Shown here piece by piece: positions 1 through 11,677 of a DNA stretch of 64,000 nt; position 1 is the first letter of the stretch; every line of letters starts with the position of its first letter. Position numbers and translations under genes: made by a program. A model generated the notes under the pieces. That model searched no databases, was not told the origin of the DNA, and was given only the letters and a program-made list of their open reading frames with translations. Source of the stretch: Cytospora piceicola (Eukaryota > Ascomycota > Sordariomycetes > Diaporthales > Cytosporaceae); assembly GCA_023375675.1 (NCBI GenBank), contig JALQBC010000002.1, forward strand, positions 1-64,000. The letters are read 5' to 3'.

Positions 1-335
<335 letters not shown>

Positions 336-1460
336 TATTAACTTAATTCGAATCTAAAAGCTTATATAAGCCTTTAGTAGAGAGGAAAGGGAAAGAAGGG
401 CTAAGGTTTAAGTTAAGAACCTTAAGAACCTACAGAATTAAACCTATTAGCTTTAATAGTAAGCCTACCTTAAGGGCTACGATTCAATGAAATATACCGT
501 TTAATAGCCCTTTTTCTCAGGATTTAGATTAAAGTAAGTTCTTTTTAATCGGAATAAAACTCGAGCATATATCCTAGTTCGAATATAAGGTCTTCTATAG
601 ACGGCCTTATCGTAGGTCTAATCTAACCTTATTTAACCTTTAATGTAACTATAAGCCTTCCGGCAGGCATTAAAGGCCTTGTAATTACTAGTATATTTAG
701 TTACAGAACGATTAAAATCACTACTTTTTATAGCTAATTAGGTCCTTAAAACAGATACTATAGTAAATTAGTATAATTATAATTTAAAGCTAATTAGAAT
801 TAAAAACAGGTAGTATAAATCTTAAGGGTATATTATAGGCTAGTGTCCTTTAAGGCGTATAGAATTAATTAGCGGTATATAAGTTACTATTTAGTATATC
901 TAGTTATTTTAAGTACCTAGCCTTCTTAAGTATTCTCTTTTCTTTTTAAGTAGCTTAAATAATACTTTCTTTAAGCATCTACTAGATTCTTAACTATAAG
1001 CTAGCCCTTTATAAGGCATAATTTCTGTATGCTCGCCTGCCTTATAGAATAAATATTAACCTTTTTAACAGAAGGTATATATCTCTTTAGCGCTTACTTA
1101 CTATTATATTATAAGTTAGCCTTTAATATAAATAAGGAAATAACTTGTTAAAAAAACCCTTTTTATATCTATAATATATATATACTGTTACGATATGTAA
1201 TAAGGAAAGAGGTAAAGCTATAGTTCTTATTAGATATATAAGTATTTTAGCTAAAACAGAAGAGGAAAGGCTACGCGTAGCTAATTAATGCACGCCGTGA
1301 GGCCTCGGGGCGTTAGAAGATTTCCTAGAGGCGTTTTTAAGATTTCGGCATGAAATGATCCGTTTAAGACAGGGAGTAAGTAACAGGGAGTAAGGAAGGC
1401 CGCACTTCGGTCTTATAAGGGCAGAGGTGTATAGTCAGAAGACATTATAAGTATTTAAGT

Positions 1461-1560
1461 ACCCGTAGGCCCTACCTTAACGCTGTGTTGCCTACTACGT
1501 GCTGCGCCTATAGTAGGTGCTAAAATTAGTTTATAGCTATTTTAAGTCTATATTTTATAC
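1461..1560 (+). repeat. Left terminal inverted repeat of the relic
   Basis: Starts ACCCGTAGGCC and includes ACTACGTGCTGCGCC, the inverse of the right-end sequence. It carries most of the C-to-T and G-to-A changes relative to the partner. Confidence 0.85.
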
Positions 1561-1739
1561 TCTTTAGATTTATATAAGGAATATACTAAATTTCTATATT
1601 ATACTACTTAAAACTAATATCTTTATAAGTTATATTCGGACTATATTAAGAAACTGTTATATATAAGATAACTAAAAGCGATAAAAGTAACGATATATAA
1701 AGGTGTTTAGAATTAATTAGATTATAGCTATATAAGGTT

Positions 1740-2230
1740 ATCTAGAGTTATAACTGTATTTTTGTATTTTGTATTTGTATTTTTGAAAATACAAAAATAT
1801 ATGTATTTTGTATTTATATTTCTAAACCTTTATATTTATATTTATATTTATTTTTAAACCTTTATATTTTATATTTTTATATTTCTAATACAGAAATACA
1901 AATACACTATATAAAATTATAAAGAACTATATAAAGGTATAAACAACTATTATAATATTAAGTATTATAGTTATTATTATAAAAGTTTTTAAAGTATATT
2001 AATATCTATTTTATTTAATTTTATATTTATATTTATATAAGTGTATATTTTTATATTTTTGTATTTTTGTATTAGAAATACAAAATATAAATATAAAAAT
2101 ACAAAATACGTATTTGTATTTATATTTATTTCCGACCCTCTATATTTATATTTATATTTATTTCCAACCTTCTGTATTTATATTTTTATATTTTATATTT
2201 GTATATTTGTATTTATATATATTTTATAAC
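1740..2230. repeat. TATTT/TGTATT low-complexity minisatellite
   Basis: Irregular repeats of TATTT, TGTATTT and TATATTTA units, with short inverted stretches such as TTTTGAAAATACAAAA. A 62-codon open frame at 2041-2229 is only translated repeat (Tyr, Ile and Phe) and is not a gene. Confidence 0.8.
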
Positions 2231-5000
2231 TTTAAGGTTATTGCTTTTATCGTTTTAAGGTTATCGTTTTAACTACTTAAGCTATACTATATTACTTTAT
2301 TAATAACCTTTCCGGGCTTTTTTAAAACTTTTTATACTTATATTATATTATATATACTAATAACTTTCTTATCTTTCCGATTATTATATTAAACTATTCC
2401 TTCGATTTAAAGCTATTATAGCCGGTTAAATAGGTAGTAACGACTTTAATAACTATAAGTTAAGGCGTGTTATAGGTATTTCGATATTTCTTTTATTTTT
2501 ACTTTAATCTGTTTTATTATTAGCTTTAAAAACTATAAGCTTTAAATAGCTATTATTTACCTCGATTATAAAGCTATTATTAGATATTAAAATAGTATTT
2601 AAAGCTAATCTGTTAATAGGTAATTAATTATATAAAGGCTATAGTAAGCCTTTCTTATATTTAAGATTAGTATTTAGGGATAAAAGGATATAGTCGTTTA
2701 TTATTATAGATATATATTTAGCCGTTATATACTATAAAACGTTTATTTAAGTAGTTAGTATTATAAGTATAACCGGTATTTATAAATTTAGCTTATTATT
2801 ATCTTATATAGCTTTATTTACCGGCTATAGATTTAGATAATAGTATTAAAGCTATTGCCGTTTTATAATCTTTATATCGTTTAGTTTCTTTTTAGTATTA
2901 TATTAAGCCTTATTTAAATCTTACTTTTTCTTTATTTTATACTTATAAGCCTGCTTAGCTTACTATTAGTTTATTATAGCCGCTGTTTTTATAATTTTCT
3001 AGGCCTCGACGGTTTATATTTTTACTTTTATTATAATACCTTTTTACTTAATCTTATTAACTATAATAAAGTTTATAACATTACCTTTTAGCTTTACTTA
3101 TAACTTTCTTTTTTTATTTTATATACTTTTAAGCTATATTTATTTATTGTTTTTATTAACGTTTAGTTTCTTTTTAAAACATATAGATTTTAAGGCTATA
3201 TAAGCTAAATATTATATAATATAACGTATAAAAAGGCTTATTTAATAAATATATTAAAATAGTAGACGTTCGGTATTATATAAGCTACGTCGGTTATATT
3301 CGGTAAAAAGGTTAAGTAAAAGGCTAAAGTAGGTAAATTAATTCGAACTAAGCTATTTTTAAAGTATTTCGATAAGAATAATACTATAGTTAAAAGGCTA
3401 AAAGCAACTTTTAAAAAAGCTAGTTATAATATAAAAGGCTATAAATACCGACTTTATTATAAGCTATACTATAATTAGTAAATACTCAATTAATATAAAT
3501 TTTCATACTTTTTCTATATATTTAAAAAGCTTTATAAATAAAGTTATTATAGGTAAATATAAGATTATTTTTATAAACTTCTTTTTATAAAACTTATTAA
3601 TATTATACTTTTAACTACTAAAAAACGCCTATATTTATTAGCTATAATAGATATATTAAATAAGGTAATAAGAAAATAACTAATATATTAAACTATAAGT
3701 AGTAGTTTAAAACGGCAATATTATAGTACTTTAAAAAGCCGTCGATAAAAAAGTATTATTAAACTTTAAGTTTATTTATATATAAGCCGTTACTTATTTA
3801 TATAAGGTTATAGTTTTACTATTAGTTAAATATAAAATTAAAATTAATATTAAATTAAGTTTAAAAAGTAATATTATAGCTTTTAAAGTAAATATAATAA
3901 AGAAAAGAGTATTTATTAAAGTAGTATACTTAGTTTATTATATAAACTATATTTAAAAAGCCGATATTACTTTTAATAAACTTAATATTTTTATTTAAGC
4001 TAGATTTAGCTTAATAAAAATTCGGCTATTACTTAAAAGTATAAAAGGTAAAGATAATATTAATTATAGCGTTATTATAGCCGATTAAGGTTATAGACTT
4101 ATAATTATTAAAATTATATACTTTAGTTATTTTAACTTATTTTATTTTAATTATTATAATAACTATATAGCTAGCTATAACAGCTATATAGTTACTATAT
4201 TTATTAACGTTTTATATATTTAATAAGGTAAGGTTATATTTATTTTAAATTATATTAATAATATCGAAAAACCTGTTAATATTATAAGTAGTTAGTTTAA
4301 AGCCTTTCTAGGTAATTTTAATAGGTTTAATAATAGTTATATAAAGCTTAAAGTAATTATTTAGCTATTATAAAAACTAATAGCTACTAACTATAAGTTA
4401 GCTATATAAGGTATATATATAGTTAGCTATACTAGTAATTATACTTTTAAAAGCCGGAAAACTTTTTTAGCTAAGTTATATTATATATTTTATAATAGCT
4501 TTATCCTTTTAGTCGTTAAAGGTTTTAAGCCGGTTAATAGACCGGCTAAAAAGCTATAGCTTATTATATTATTTAATAGAATATATATACTTTCGAATAG
4601 CGCTTTTATCGTATAGAGTTTAGTCGGTAAAGGCTCGAATAAAGGTTTATAATAGCTTTTTTAGCTTTAAATCTTTTCGGTTTTTAAGCCGGTTTTAATA
4701 ACGTTTATACTATATAACAAGGTTAGCTTACTACTTTTAATATAAAGCGTTTTTATTATATTAGATATTTAGGTATATATATATAACTTCGGCGTAATAG
4801 AAAAATAAAAAGTTGTTTTTTTAAAGCTATAAAGGTAAAGGCAACGATAGTATAAATACTATAGTAAAAAAGTAAAAAAAAAGTAAGGTTAATAAAAGGT
4901 TAGTATAAATTATTAATAATACTTTACATTTATTTTAAAAGTAAGTGTTAAGATATAACGGAACTTATAGAGTGTTAATAAATTTGGTAGGCAGGCGTAA

Positions 5001-5100
5001 GTGTAAAATACAGACTTAAAATAGCTACGGACTGATTTTAGCACCTATTACGGGCGCAGCACGTAGTGGGCAGCACAGCGTCAGGGTGGGGCCCACGGGT
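5001..5100 (-). repeat. Right terminal inverted repeat of the relic
   Basis: The less mutated partner, with GC-rich stretches such as GGGGCCCACGGGT at its outer end. It marks the boundary where normal GC content resumes. Confidence 0.85.
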
Positions 5101-5825
5101 ATATATAAACGGCCAGGGACTCTAAACATCAGCACGGCGCCTAGGGTGGGTGTATCAAGGTGAATCGTGGCAGCCTAACGTTCGGAACCCCTGACCGTCA
5201 AGGTTGTACCATAGTACACACTCTCCTACGCGCCATGCTAACATTTGGAATCTCTAACCATGGCAAACCTTCCATCCAACAACAAGTGCTCATACAAGCT
5301 CGAATGTTCGAAAGAAACCATGCGAGTATACCAAAGCCAGCATAATTTCCTTGAAACTCATTTCTGGAAACCTGCGATGGCTTGTGTCCCCCCCTTTTGT
5401 TGATTTGTACGAAGTTTGCTGCCTCCAAAGGTCGTTGAAGTCCGACGCCCGTGTACTTCGGTACGTACGGCCCGGCGCGTATTAGGCGCCTGCCCTCATG
5501 GGGACCTGGGTCATCTCTGGCCCGCGCTAATTGCTACGCCGTTACTATTTCTACCTATCTACTACCTAGATAGTTGGACTGCGCCTCCACCAACATTCGG
5601 CGATCCGTAACGTTTTCGACAAGCTCGTATCATACCAAATACTCGCCTGGAAGGCATGTCGCGACCTGACTCTGACCGCATTGGGGCTTACCGACCCCGT
5701 CGACTCTCGAAACCCCGCCTCTGGTTATGAACTAAAGAGGCAGCGGCGCAAACTGAACACGTCAAACGATACATTTGCAAGAAGAGAAGGGAGGAATAGA
5801 GGAACAAAGGAGGCCAGAAGCAATA
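5101..5825. other. Intergenic: transposon end to first gene
   Basis: Normal-composition DNA between the transposon end and the first gene, with no supported coding region. A CTACCTA/ACCTAGATAG patch lies near 5550-5575. It probably holds the promoter of the gene starting at 5826. Confidence 0.6.
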
Positions 5826-7322
5826 ATGGACAACAAAACATCACCAACGGTGCAGAATGCACCATTGCATCAACAGAGTCCAGACTCAAATCTACATCGA
5901 CAACCCACAACTGAAGCTCAGCCCGGGTCTGAGTTCGATGCCAAACCTGCCAGCCTTACGAAGGCAAATATGAGGGCATTCAATAGAGCAAGCGATGTCA
6001 AAGAATCACGGCGAAGGGGCGATGCCATACCAGGAGGCGAGATCGATCTAGAAGTTTGCTCCAGCACCAGCAGCGAGAGATACAGAAAGCAACGCGAACA
6101 GATCATGCAATACATGACGCCGTCAAACGATGAAAGAGTGGCCGCGGTGAGGAAGCACTTCGAGGACTACGATGAAGCACACAGAGAAGAATGGGAGTGC
6201 CAGCGGAAGGAAAAGGGGGACCGAGTCAACAAAGAGCGCCAACTCCAGCGGAAAGTGGCCGTTGACGCGGCTTTGGAACGCGTCAGGAAGGTGCCTTTCG
6301 ATCAAGCACCAAGCTTCCGAGAGCGCGCCGAGCTGGACTGGGCCGAGGAAGAAGCATGGTGGTTGCGGGAACTGGAGTTGTTCGAGGCGGAAAAACAAGC
6401 AGCCATGCAGCTTGGTCCAGATGCATCAGAGACACTCCCGCCGGCCGTTCCTTCAGAGTCAAAGTTGCAAGAAAAAGGGGGGAACAACGTGGTGACTACC
6501 GTCGAGGGCAATGGACAGGATCGTGGTCACGAGTCTACCGCGGCTGGCGCACCCCATGTGGATGGAGGTGTCAATACGTCGGGATGGGAAAATGATCCGA
6601 GCTTCATTGCGTTGCGTGACCCCAATTTTGAGCCTTGGGTAGTGAAGCAAATGCGATTACAGGAAGAGCGGGAGCAAAGGGAAAAAGAGCAGTCTGAGCG
6701 TTGGCAAAGGCAACAGACCCAAAAAGAGCAAAAGCAGAAGGACCAAGGACAAGGAGAGCAGGACCAAGGACAACACTTCGTACCCCTCCGACGCCACGAG
6801 GACCCAGCCACGCCAGCAGATCACCTTCGGTCACTGCTCCCGGCCAACTTTCCCCGATATCGCAACATACACGGTATGAATGATATGGGTGCCTACCTGG
6901 CCAATGCAAGCTACGCCGTCTCGCTGGGTGGGCCCCCCTCCGCTGACCTCAAGTACGGTATCATCGTGGTTCCAGTTGGCGAGGAAGGCACGCTGTTCGG
7001 CAAACAGCCATCGGACGTCATGACACCAGAGTTCATTCAAGAAGTATACGACTCGCGATATACTCGCCATCTGGCGGCCGAGAAAGACTTCCATGAGGCC
7101 GCTCACGACAGCGCAGAGTTCCTGCGGCCACGGTTCGCGTCCGTTCCTTCCATCGACCGTAGCTGGCACAGCCTGGAGGGCGTGGTCGACCCAGCTGCGC
7201 CAGCTGGCCCTGATGGAAGTCACGACATGCATGAAAAAGTCAAGGCGACATCACAGCCTACCGGCCTAGACGGTGCTCCTCCATTCAAGGATACTGCTTC
7301 CGAACCCGTGCACAGGGATTAG
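5826..7322 (+). CDS. Hypothetical charged coiled-coil protein
   Basis: A single uninterrupted frame of 498 codons from the ATG at 5826; an upstream in-frame TTG is not a plausible start. I recognise no family. The N-terminal 70 residues are polar and probably disordered. Roughly residues 85-200 are rich in Glu, Arg and Lys and look like coiled coil. Residues 280-325 are a Gln/Glu/Lys tract (QREKEQSERWQRQQ and similar). The C-terminal third is more ordered, with Gly-, Pro- and aromatic-rich segments. There is no signal peptide or membrane span. It is the first gene beyond the RIP block, so it may be a lineage-specific gene. Coding status rests on frame length and non-repetitive composition. 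Confidence 0.65.
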   Translation: MDNKTSPTVQNAPLHQQSPDSNLHRQPTTEAQPGSEFDAKPASLTKANMRAFNRASDVKESRRRGDAIPGGEIDLEVCSSTSSERYRKQREQIMQYMTPSNDERVAAVRKHFEDYDEAHREEWECQRKEKGDRVNKERQLQRKVAVDAALERVRKVPFDQAPSFRERAELDWAEEEAWWLRELELFEAEKQAAMQLGPDASETLPPAVPSESKLQEKGGNNVVTTVEGNGQDRGHESTAAGAPHVDGGVNTSGWENDPSFIALRDPNFEPWVVKQMRLQEEREQREKEQSERWQRQQTQKEQKQKDQGQGEQDQGQHFVPLRRHEDPATPADHLRSLLPANFPRYRNIHGMNDMGAYLANASYAVSLGGPPSADLKYGIIVVPVGEEGTLFGKQPSDVMTPEFIQEVYDSRYTRHLAAEKDFHEAAHDSAEFLRPRFASVPSIDRSWHSLEGVVDPAAPAGPDGSHDMHEKVKATSQPTGLDGAPPFKDTASEPVHRD

Positions 7323-8734
7323 ATGTGAGATATGAGAGCAGCATAGACCGGCCTCTCTCTTTGAAGCTTGATCGTGCGGTAACATTGCAGGACCGCGTTT
7401 CCCGCGGAAGGCCTTCGAAGATGCTGCGATAGGCTCCCCCCCAGGCCGTTCAGACGGGCGGCGGCGGCCGAAACTGCATCCGTTCGAAGAAATCTCGACA
7501 TATCTTAAGTCTCGTCTAACTTAACCGAGTAATCCAGATTAGCTATCTAGATATTAGCAATTCAGTGAATGATAATTGGTGATGAGGTGTATCAATTGAC
7601 ATGTGCACCACCTAATCACTTCACATATACCGTGCTCAAATAGCATGAGCATTGCCTACCTACCTAGGTACCTTATGACCGCCAGTGGACATCCCGGTTT
7701 CCTTCTATTTCAAAACCGTCAGGAAAACAACCCCCATTTCCCCGGGACCTAGCATCATCAGTAGTAGCCTGGTCTTCTTTGCGAGATATCACGGTGCCTG
7801 TGCTTGCCACTGCATTCACAGACTAGGAAGTCAGTCCATTGGCCGTCTCATTGTATCGGTCCACTGTGTCATGTCGAGGAAAATGGTGCGGTGATGGATG
7901 CAAATCATCTCATTAGTGGCTCTCAAAAAGCATGCTTGCAGAAAGTAGGGCCTCGGGTTTCGCGAGCAGACCGGGTGTGATACGTGATGATGTGTACTCG
8001 TGAATACTGAAGTATCACGGCGATCATACGCAACAAAACTCTGTGGTTTGGCCTCGAAGCTAGCGCGTTGTAGCTAGCAATACAGACCGGAAAGCTTCGC
8101 TCCCAGGAAATCGTCAGACTGCGGACGAAGCTGGCAAATGTAGATGATACCACCGAAGAACCCAGGCCAATGTCAAGGCGAGCTGTCGACCTGTCCTCGA
8201 GAGTATGACAGCGGTGAAACGCGACACCTCCCGAGGTACAAACCTGTACTTGATACTGATCGACGTTTCCGGCATACCAGGAATGTACTTAAGTATGCTT
8301 CCGATGGGCTTCTGGTGAAAAAGGCTGATTACGCCTCACCTCTTCGCGAGGCTTGTTGGTCTGGTCCGCACATACTTGACCACGACGCAGCTTGTGAGCA
8401 AGTGCGACAGCCGAATAGTGTATGCTGCAGGGCCCATCTTAGAATGCAAGAGCTTCTTCTTTGCAGTATGCGGGAAGCACTGGCCACGGAAGTAGACTAT
8501 ATCTCGAGGCCGTCATGTCGGTTTCTGTGGAACAGGGTCCCCGGATCTGTCCCGTTATGCATTGTTTTGCCGAGTAAACAGTCGAGGATTTCGTGCCTAA
8601 AAATTGCATTTCATGGCAAACTAAGACAATCTCCTCTGTTTCGCCACGAGGCCACTCGTTTTAACCATTGCCCAACCAGCCAACGAACGGCGCGTGACAG
8701 GGAGTGCTTGGTGCTGCGTGCCAGCTCATCATCG

Positions 8735-8806
8735 CCTGTCTGCCTGTCTGCCTGTCCGTCAGTCAGTCAGTCTGTCAGTCAGTCAGGCAGTCAGCCAGGC
8801 AGGCTG
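8735..8806. repeat. CTGC/CAGT tetranucleotide repeat
   Basis: Consecutive TGCC/TGTC units followed by CAGT and CAGG units. They are translated as Cys/Leu/Ser or Ser/Val/Gln runs in overlapping spurious frames. Confidence 0.85.
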
Positions 8807-10190
8807 CGTATCTGGCTCGGAAGAGAAGGTCCAGGCGCTTGTGGCGCGATTGGGCCTGTGGTCGAGGTCCTGGGAGCTTCACACCGCCGCGGGAGCTGCA
8901 GGTCAACCGACATGCAGGAGGCAGCCACAAGGCCACAGGGTCCATTTAATCAGATGGGCCGGTCGACTCGAATTCACGGTGCCACCGACTTTTCCCTCCC
9001 TAATCAGCAGCATGAAACGATTGGTGAGGACGAGGTGGGCATGATGCATGTTGCGCATGCTGGATCATCGCTTCGAAGCATCTTCTTCTGTGGTTGTGAG
9101 AGTATGCGAAAGGGGGTTCAGTGGCACAGGTGGAGCATCTGAGTGATTTGACGTGACTTTACTGACTGACTGACTGACTGAGTGTCCGTCTGGCTATCGT
9201 GGCTACAGTATACTGATGTAGCTGTATAGTCTAAGGTACCTCGGACTGGATGTCGGTCGAGGAGAATTCGGCTCAGACAGACAGAACAGAGAAACCCGAG
9301 GCCGAGACAATCAGATTGTTGAAGATCGTTGACAGGGATGTCTCGGACCAGTGCGCTGGACTCAACTGTTCCGCTAAGGTTGGTTCTGTCAAGGTCTTAG
9401 CCCCCCTTTGGCCCTTGCTTCTTTCGGTATGGCCATATGCGGGGTCCAAATGTATTTCCATAGTATACACAGTACAGTAAGTGCCGTGAATCCGACGTCA
9501 CTACTACGTTTTTTTATCTTCCTTTTCCTTTTCATGGATCGTACTAAAGAATAAGGATCATCAGGACTGAAACGAGAGGTCCAAGGCATAGAACAGGTAG
9601 TAATCTTAAATCGAAGTAAAATCAGGAAACAGAAGAATACCCAAGTCATGCCCATGTCATACATGATATCTAACCCAGCGAGCACATATGTATAGTACAG
9701 TAGCTTACTGTAACAGTAGTAGGGTGGGTTGCTTGGTGTACACATACCCAGGTACCTACCTACTGTAGGTTCTCAGGTACCTAGCCGCCTAGGGTAAGTA
9801 CCTAAGGAGGGATGTACCTAGCACTGCCTGGTTGCAACCCAGCGAGATGGAGACTCCGAAGATGCGGGTCGGGGTCCTTCAGGGTTGTACTCTGGTACTG
9901 CACTTGGCCTGAGTGGGCTGTCATCCCTGTAGGCACTGTTGCTTGGCACTGTTGCACTGCTGTCATTGCGCCGCGTGCACCCTCTTCGAATCTGGGGTAC
10001 ATGGTCCAGTACTGCCCTGTGGTTTTCTGTGCGTTACGGCATTGACGGATTGTACGGATTACCGGCCCGTGGCAGCAGCAAAAGCAACACTCTGGAGATG
10101 ATTTGTTGGCAATCCATCCGATTCCTTCCCTCGTGTTCTTTCTCTGCAGTGTCGTGCATCCTCCCGCCAATCCGACAGCAACCCGGAAGA

Positions 10191-10220
10191 CTTTTTTTTC
10201 TTTCTTTCTTTCTTTCTTTC
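10191..10220. repeat. CTTT microsatellite
   Basis: A C(T)8 run followed by about five TTTC units. Confidence 0.9.
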
Positions 10221-10400
10221 ACATTCGGCCAATGATCGGCGGTAGATGACAGATGTCGTTGCCGCAACACGGCAGTGCCCAAATATGACAATGGAGCTTC
10301 TGCTGCAACGTGACAGTATTTACGCTGTCACCTCACCTCGTCGCTGAGCTGGCCCAACACCATCATGACCTCTCGAGCTGCCTATTTGCTGTCAGCCACG

Positions 10401-10429
10401 CTGTAGCTGTAGCTGTAGCTGTAGCTGTA
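10401..10429. repeat. TGTAGC hexanucleotide repeat
   Basis: Between four and five copies of CTGTAG/TGTAGC in tandem. Confidence 0.85.
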
Positions 10430-11677
10430 TGCAGGCAGTCTGCTTGACTGCTTGGCTGCTTGGCTGATCGGCTCTTGGGGCGGCCTGCGCGCCGAGTCAT
10501 CAAAGGGCTGTTTGTCGCCTTCATTACCACCTTGACTTGACCCATCTCCCGTGGCCAAGTTACCCCAGACTATTGGGCGCCCTCATTCATCATCGTCATC
10601 ATCAATTGTAACAACAACGATAGGGCAATTCCTACGCGCTTTGACGACGTCTAGATATTTCTCTACGACTTAGGCAACCTATACGTTATCCCTTGTCTCT
10701 GTGTGGTCCATCTGCCGCCACTTTTCGACGACCGTTACCCCTAGCACTGTTTGGCTCAGGATCCCTCAGATCCTACAACATAGATTTGTTTCTGCTTGGC
10801 GAGACCCATTTTCATGTTTCCACTTCCTGTATCTCTCCTGTTCTCACCTGTTACCGAGAGCCAAGCAATGGCCTTTTGCTTCCTAGCATTCGACTCCTGC
10901 AAGCTATCCACCTCTACACCGATGCGAAGTGGGGGGGAGGCGATGAGAAACTAGATCCGGTGGCTCCGCAACTCTAATATCGGCTGTCGTGCTTAGACTC
11001 GTACAGTTCGATTTTAATACCTCTTGTGGCCTCTTAGGACATCTTACACTGAAATATTTCCTGCTTGTTCCTGATATTCTTACTATATACCCTTGATACA
11101 CTCCGGTACCCCGGACTAGTTCAACTACCGCCGCGGCAAAATAAAGCTATTACCTACGAGGAGGCGTACGGGTTGGCTTCTGGCACGACACCCTGCTTCA
11201 CATTACATACCTTCCAGCGGTGATGACTTGATCACCTGCCTCACCATGACCTCGAACCGGCCAATACCACCCCAGAACAGAGCCCTCCCTCGCACCCGGT
11301 TTTTGTTATCATATCACCTAGGCATATCGAGCTAGGTATCGCCAGCCTGGGTCAAGTCACGCCGCCGTTTACTTCCCTGTCCACCACCAACACGCGTGGC
11401 CAAGACTGTTTTGTTGTTGGCTTCGGAGACCACCAGAGTTCGGCACTCTCGACAAATACTCACTCTACAGGCAAAGGAGAGATCGATCCGGCAGCCAGCC
11501 TCTCCGGATCCCACCTGTTCGCGGCCATACTCAGTGGACCACGGGACAACGCTCTCCGGCGACATCCAGCTTCACCTAATGCGCTCCACGAAAGGAACAT
11601 GGCGCTTCTGTCGAAGACATCAACTTAGAATTCCCGAGTATCTTCGCAGGCCTCCTTAGGCAATATTGCTACCTTTG

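Larger units (their letters stand above)
336..5100. repeat. AT-rich RIP-degraded repeat block
   Basis: Gene-free and extremely AT-rich compared with everything after 5.1 kb. TpA steps are abundant while CpA and TpG steps are very scarce, although CpG persists. That is the pattern left by fungal repeat-induced point mutation, which changes C to T mainly at CpA. Every frame is full of stops and I could not recognise a transposase or reverse transcriptase. A short, less mutated island lies at about 1281-1460. The block includes the transposon relic at 1461-5100 and the low-complexity tract at 1740-2230. Confidence 0.85.
1461..5100. mobile_element. RIP-mutated DNA transposon relic with 100-bp TIRs
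   Basis: Bases 1461-1560 and the reverse complement of 5001-5100 align without gaps at 85 of 100 positions. All 15 differences are transitions; in 14 the left copy carries T or A where the right copy has C or G. The similarity stops abruptly inside the element. If the repeat proper begins at CCCGT, each end is flanked by a TA dinucleotide (1460-1461 and 5100-5101), which would fit a Tc1/mariner- or pogo-like insertion, but a TA flank is weak evidence in this context. The 3.4-kb interior has no intact ORF, so the superfamily is inferred only. Confidence 0.75.
7323..11677. other. 4.3-kb gene desert with simple repeats
   Basis: I find no supportable gene. It contains a CTGC/CAGT tetranucleotide tract (8735-8806), (ACTG)n at 9161-9182, (TTTC)n at 10191-10220, a TGTAGC hexamer run at 10401-10429, and patches of ACCTAGGTACCT-like palindromes (7655-7672 and 9748-9820). 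The 332-codon frame at 8144-9142 runs through the CAGT tract and shows no domain. The last several hundred bases presumably include the promoter and 5' UTR of the fusion gene at 11678. Confidence 0.6.

Noticed and set aside
2041..2229. 62-codon frame in the RIP block
   Set aside because: It is translated TATTT-type minisatellite only (Tyr, Ile, Phe).
8144..9142. 332-codon plus-strand frame starting with ATG
   Set aside because: It runs through the CAGT/CTGC microsatellite, has no recognisable domain, overlaps two other open frames over the same repeat and lacks coding-like composition.
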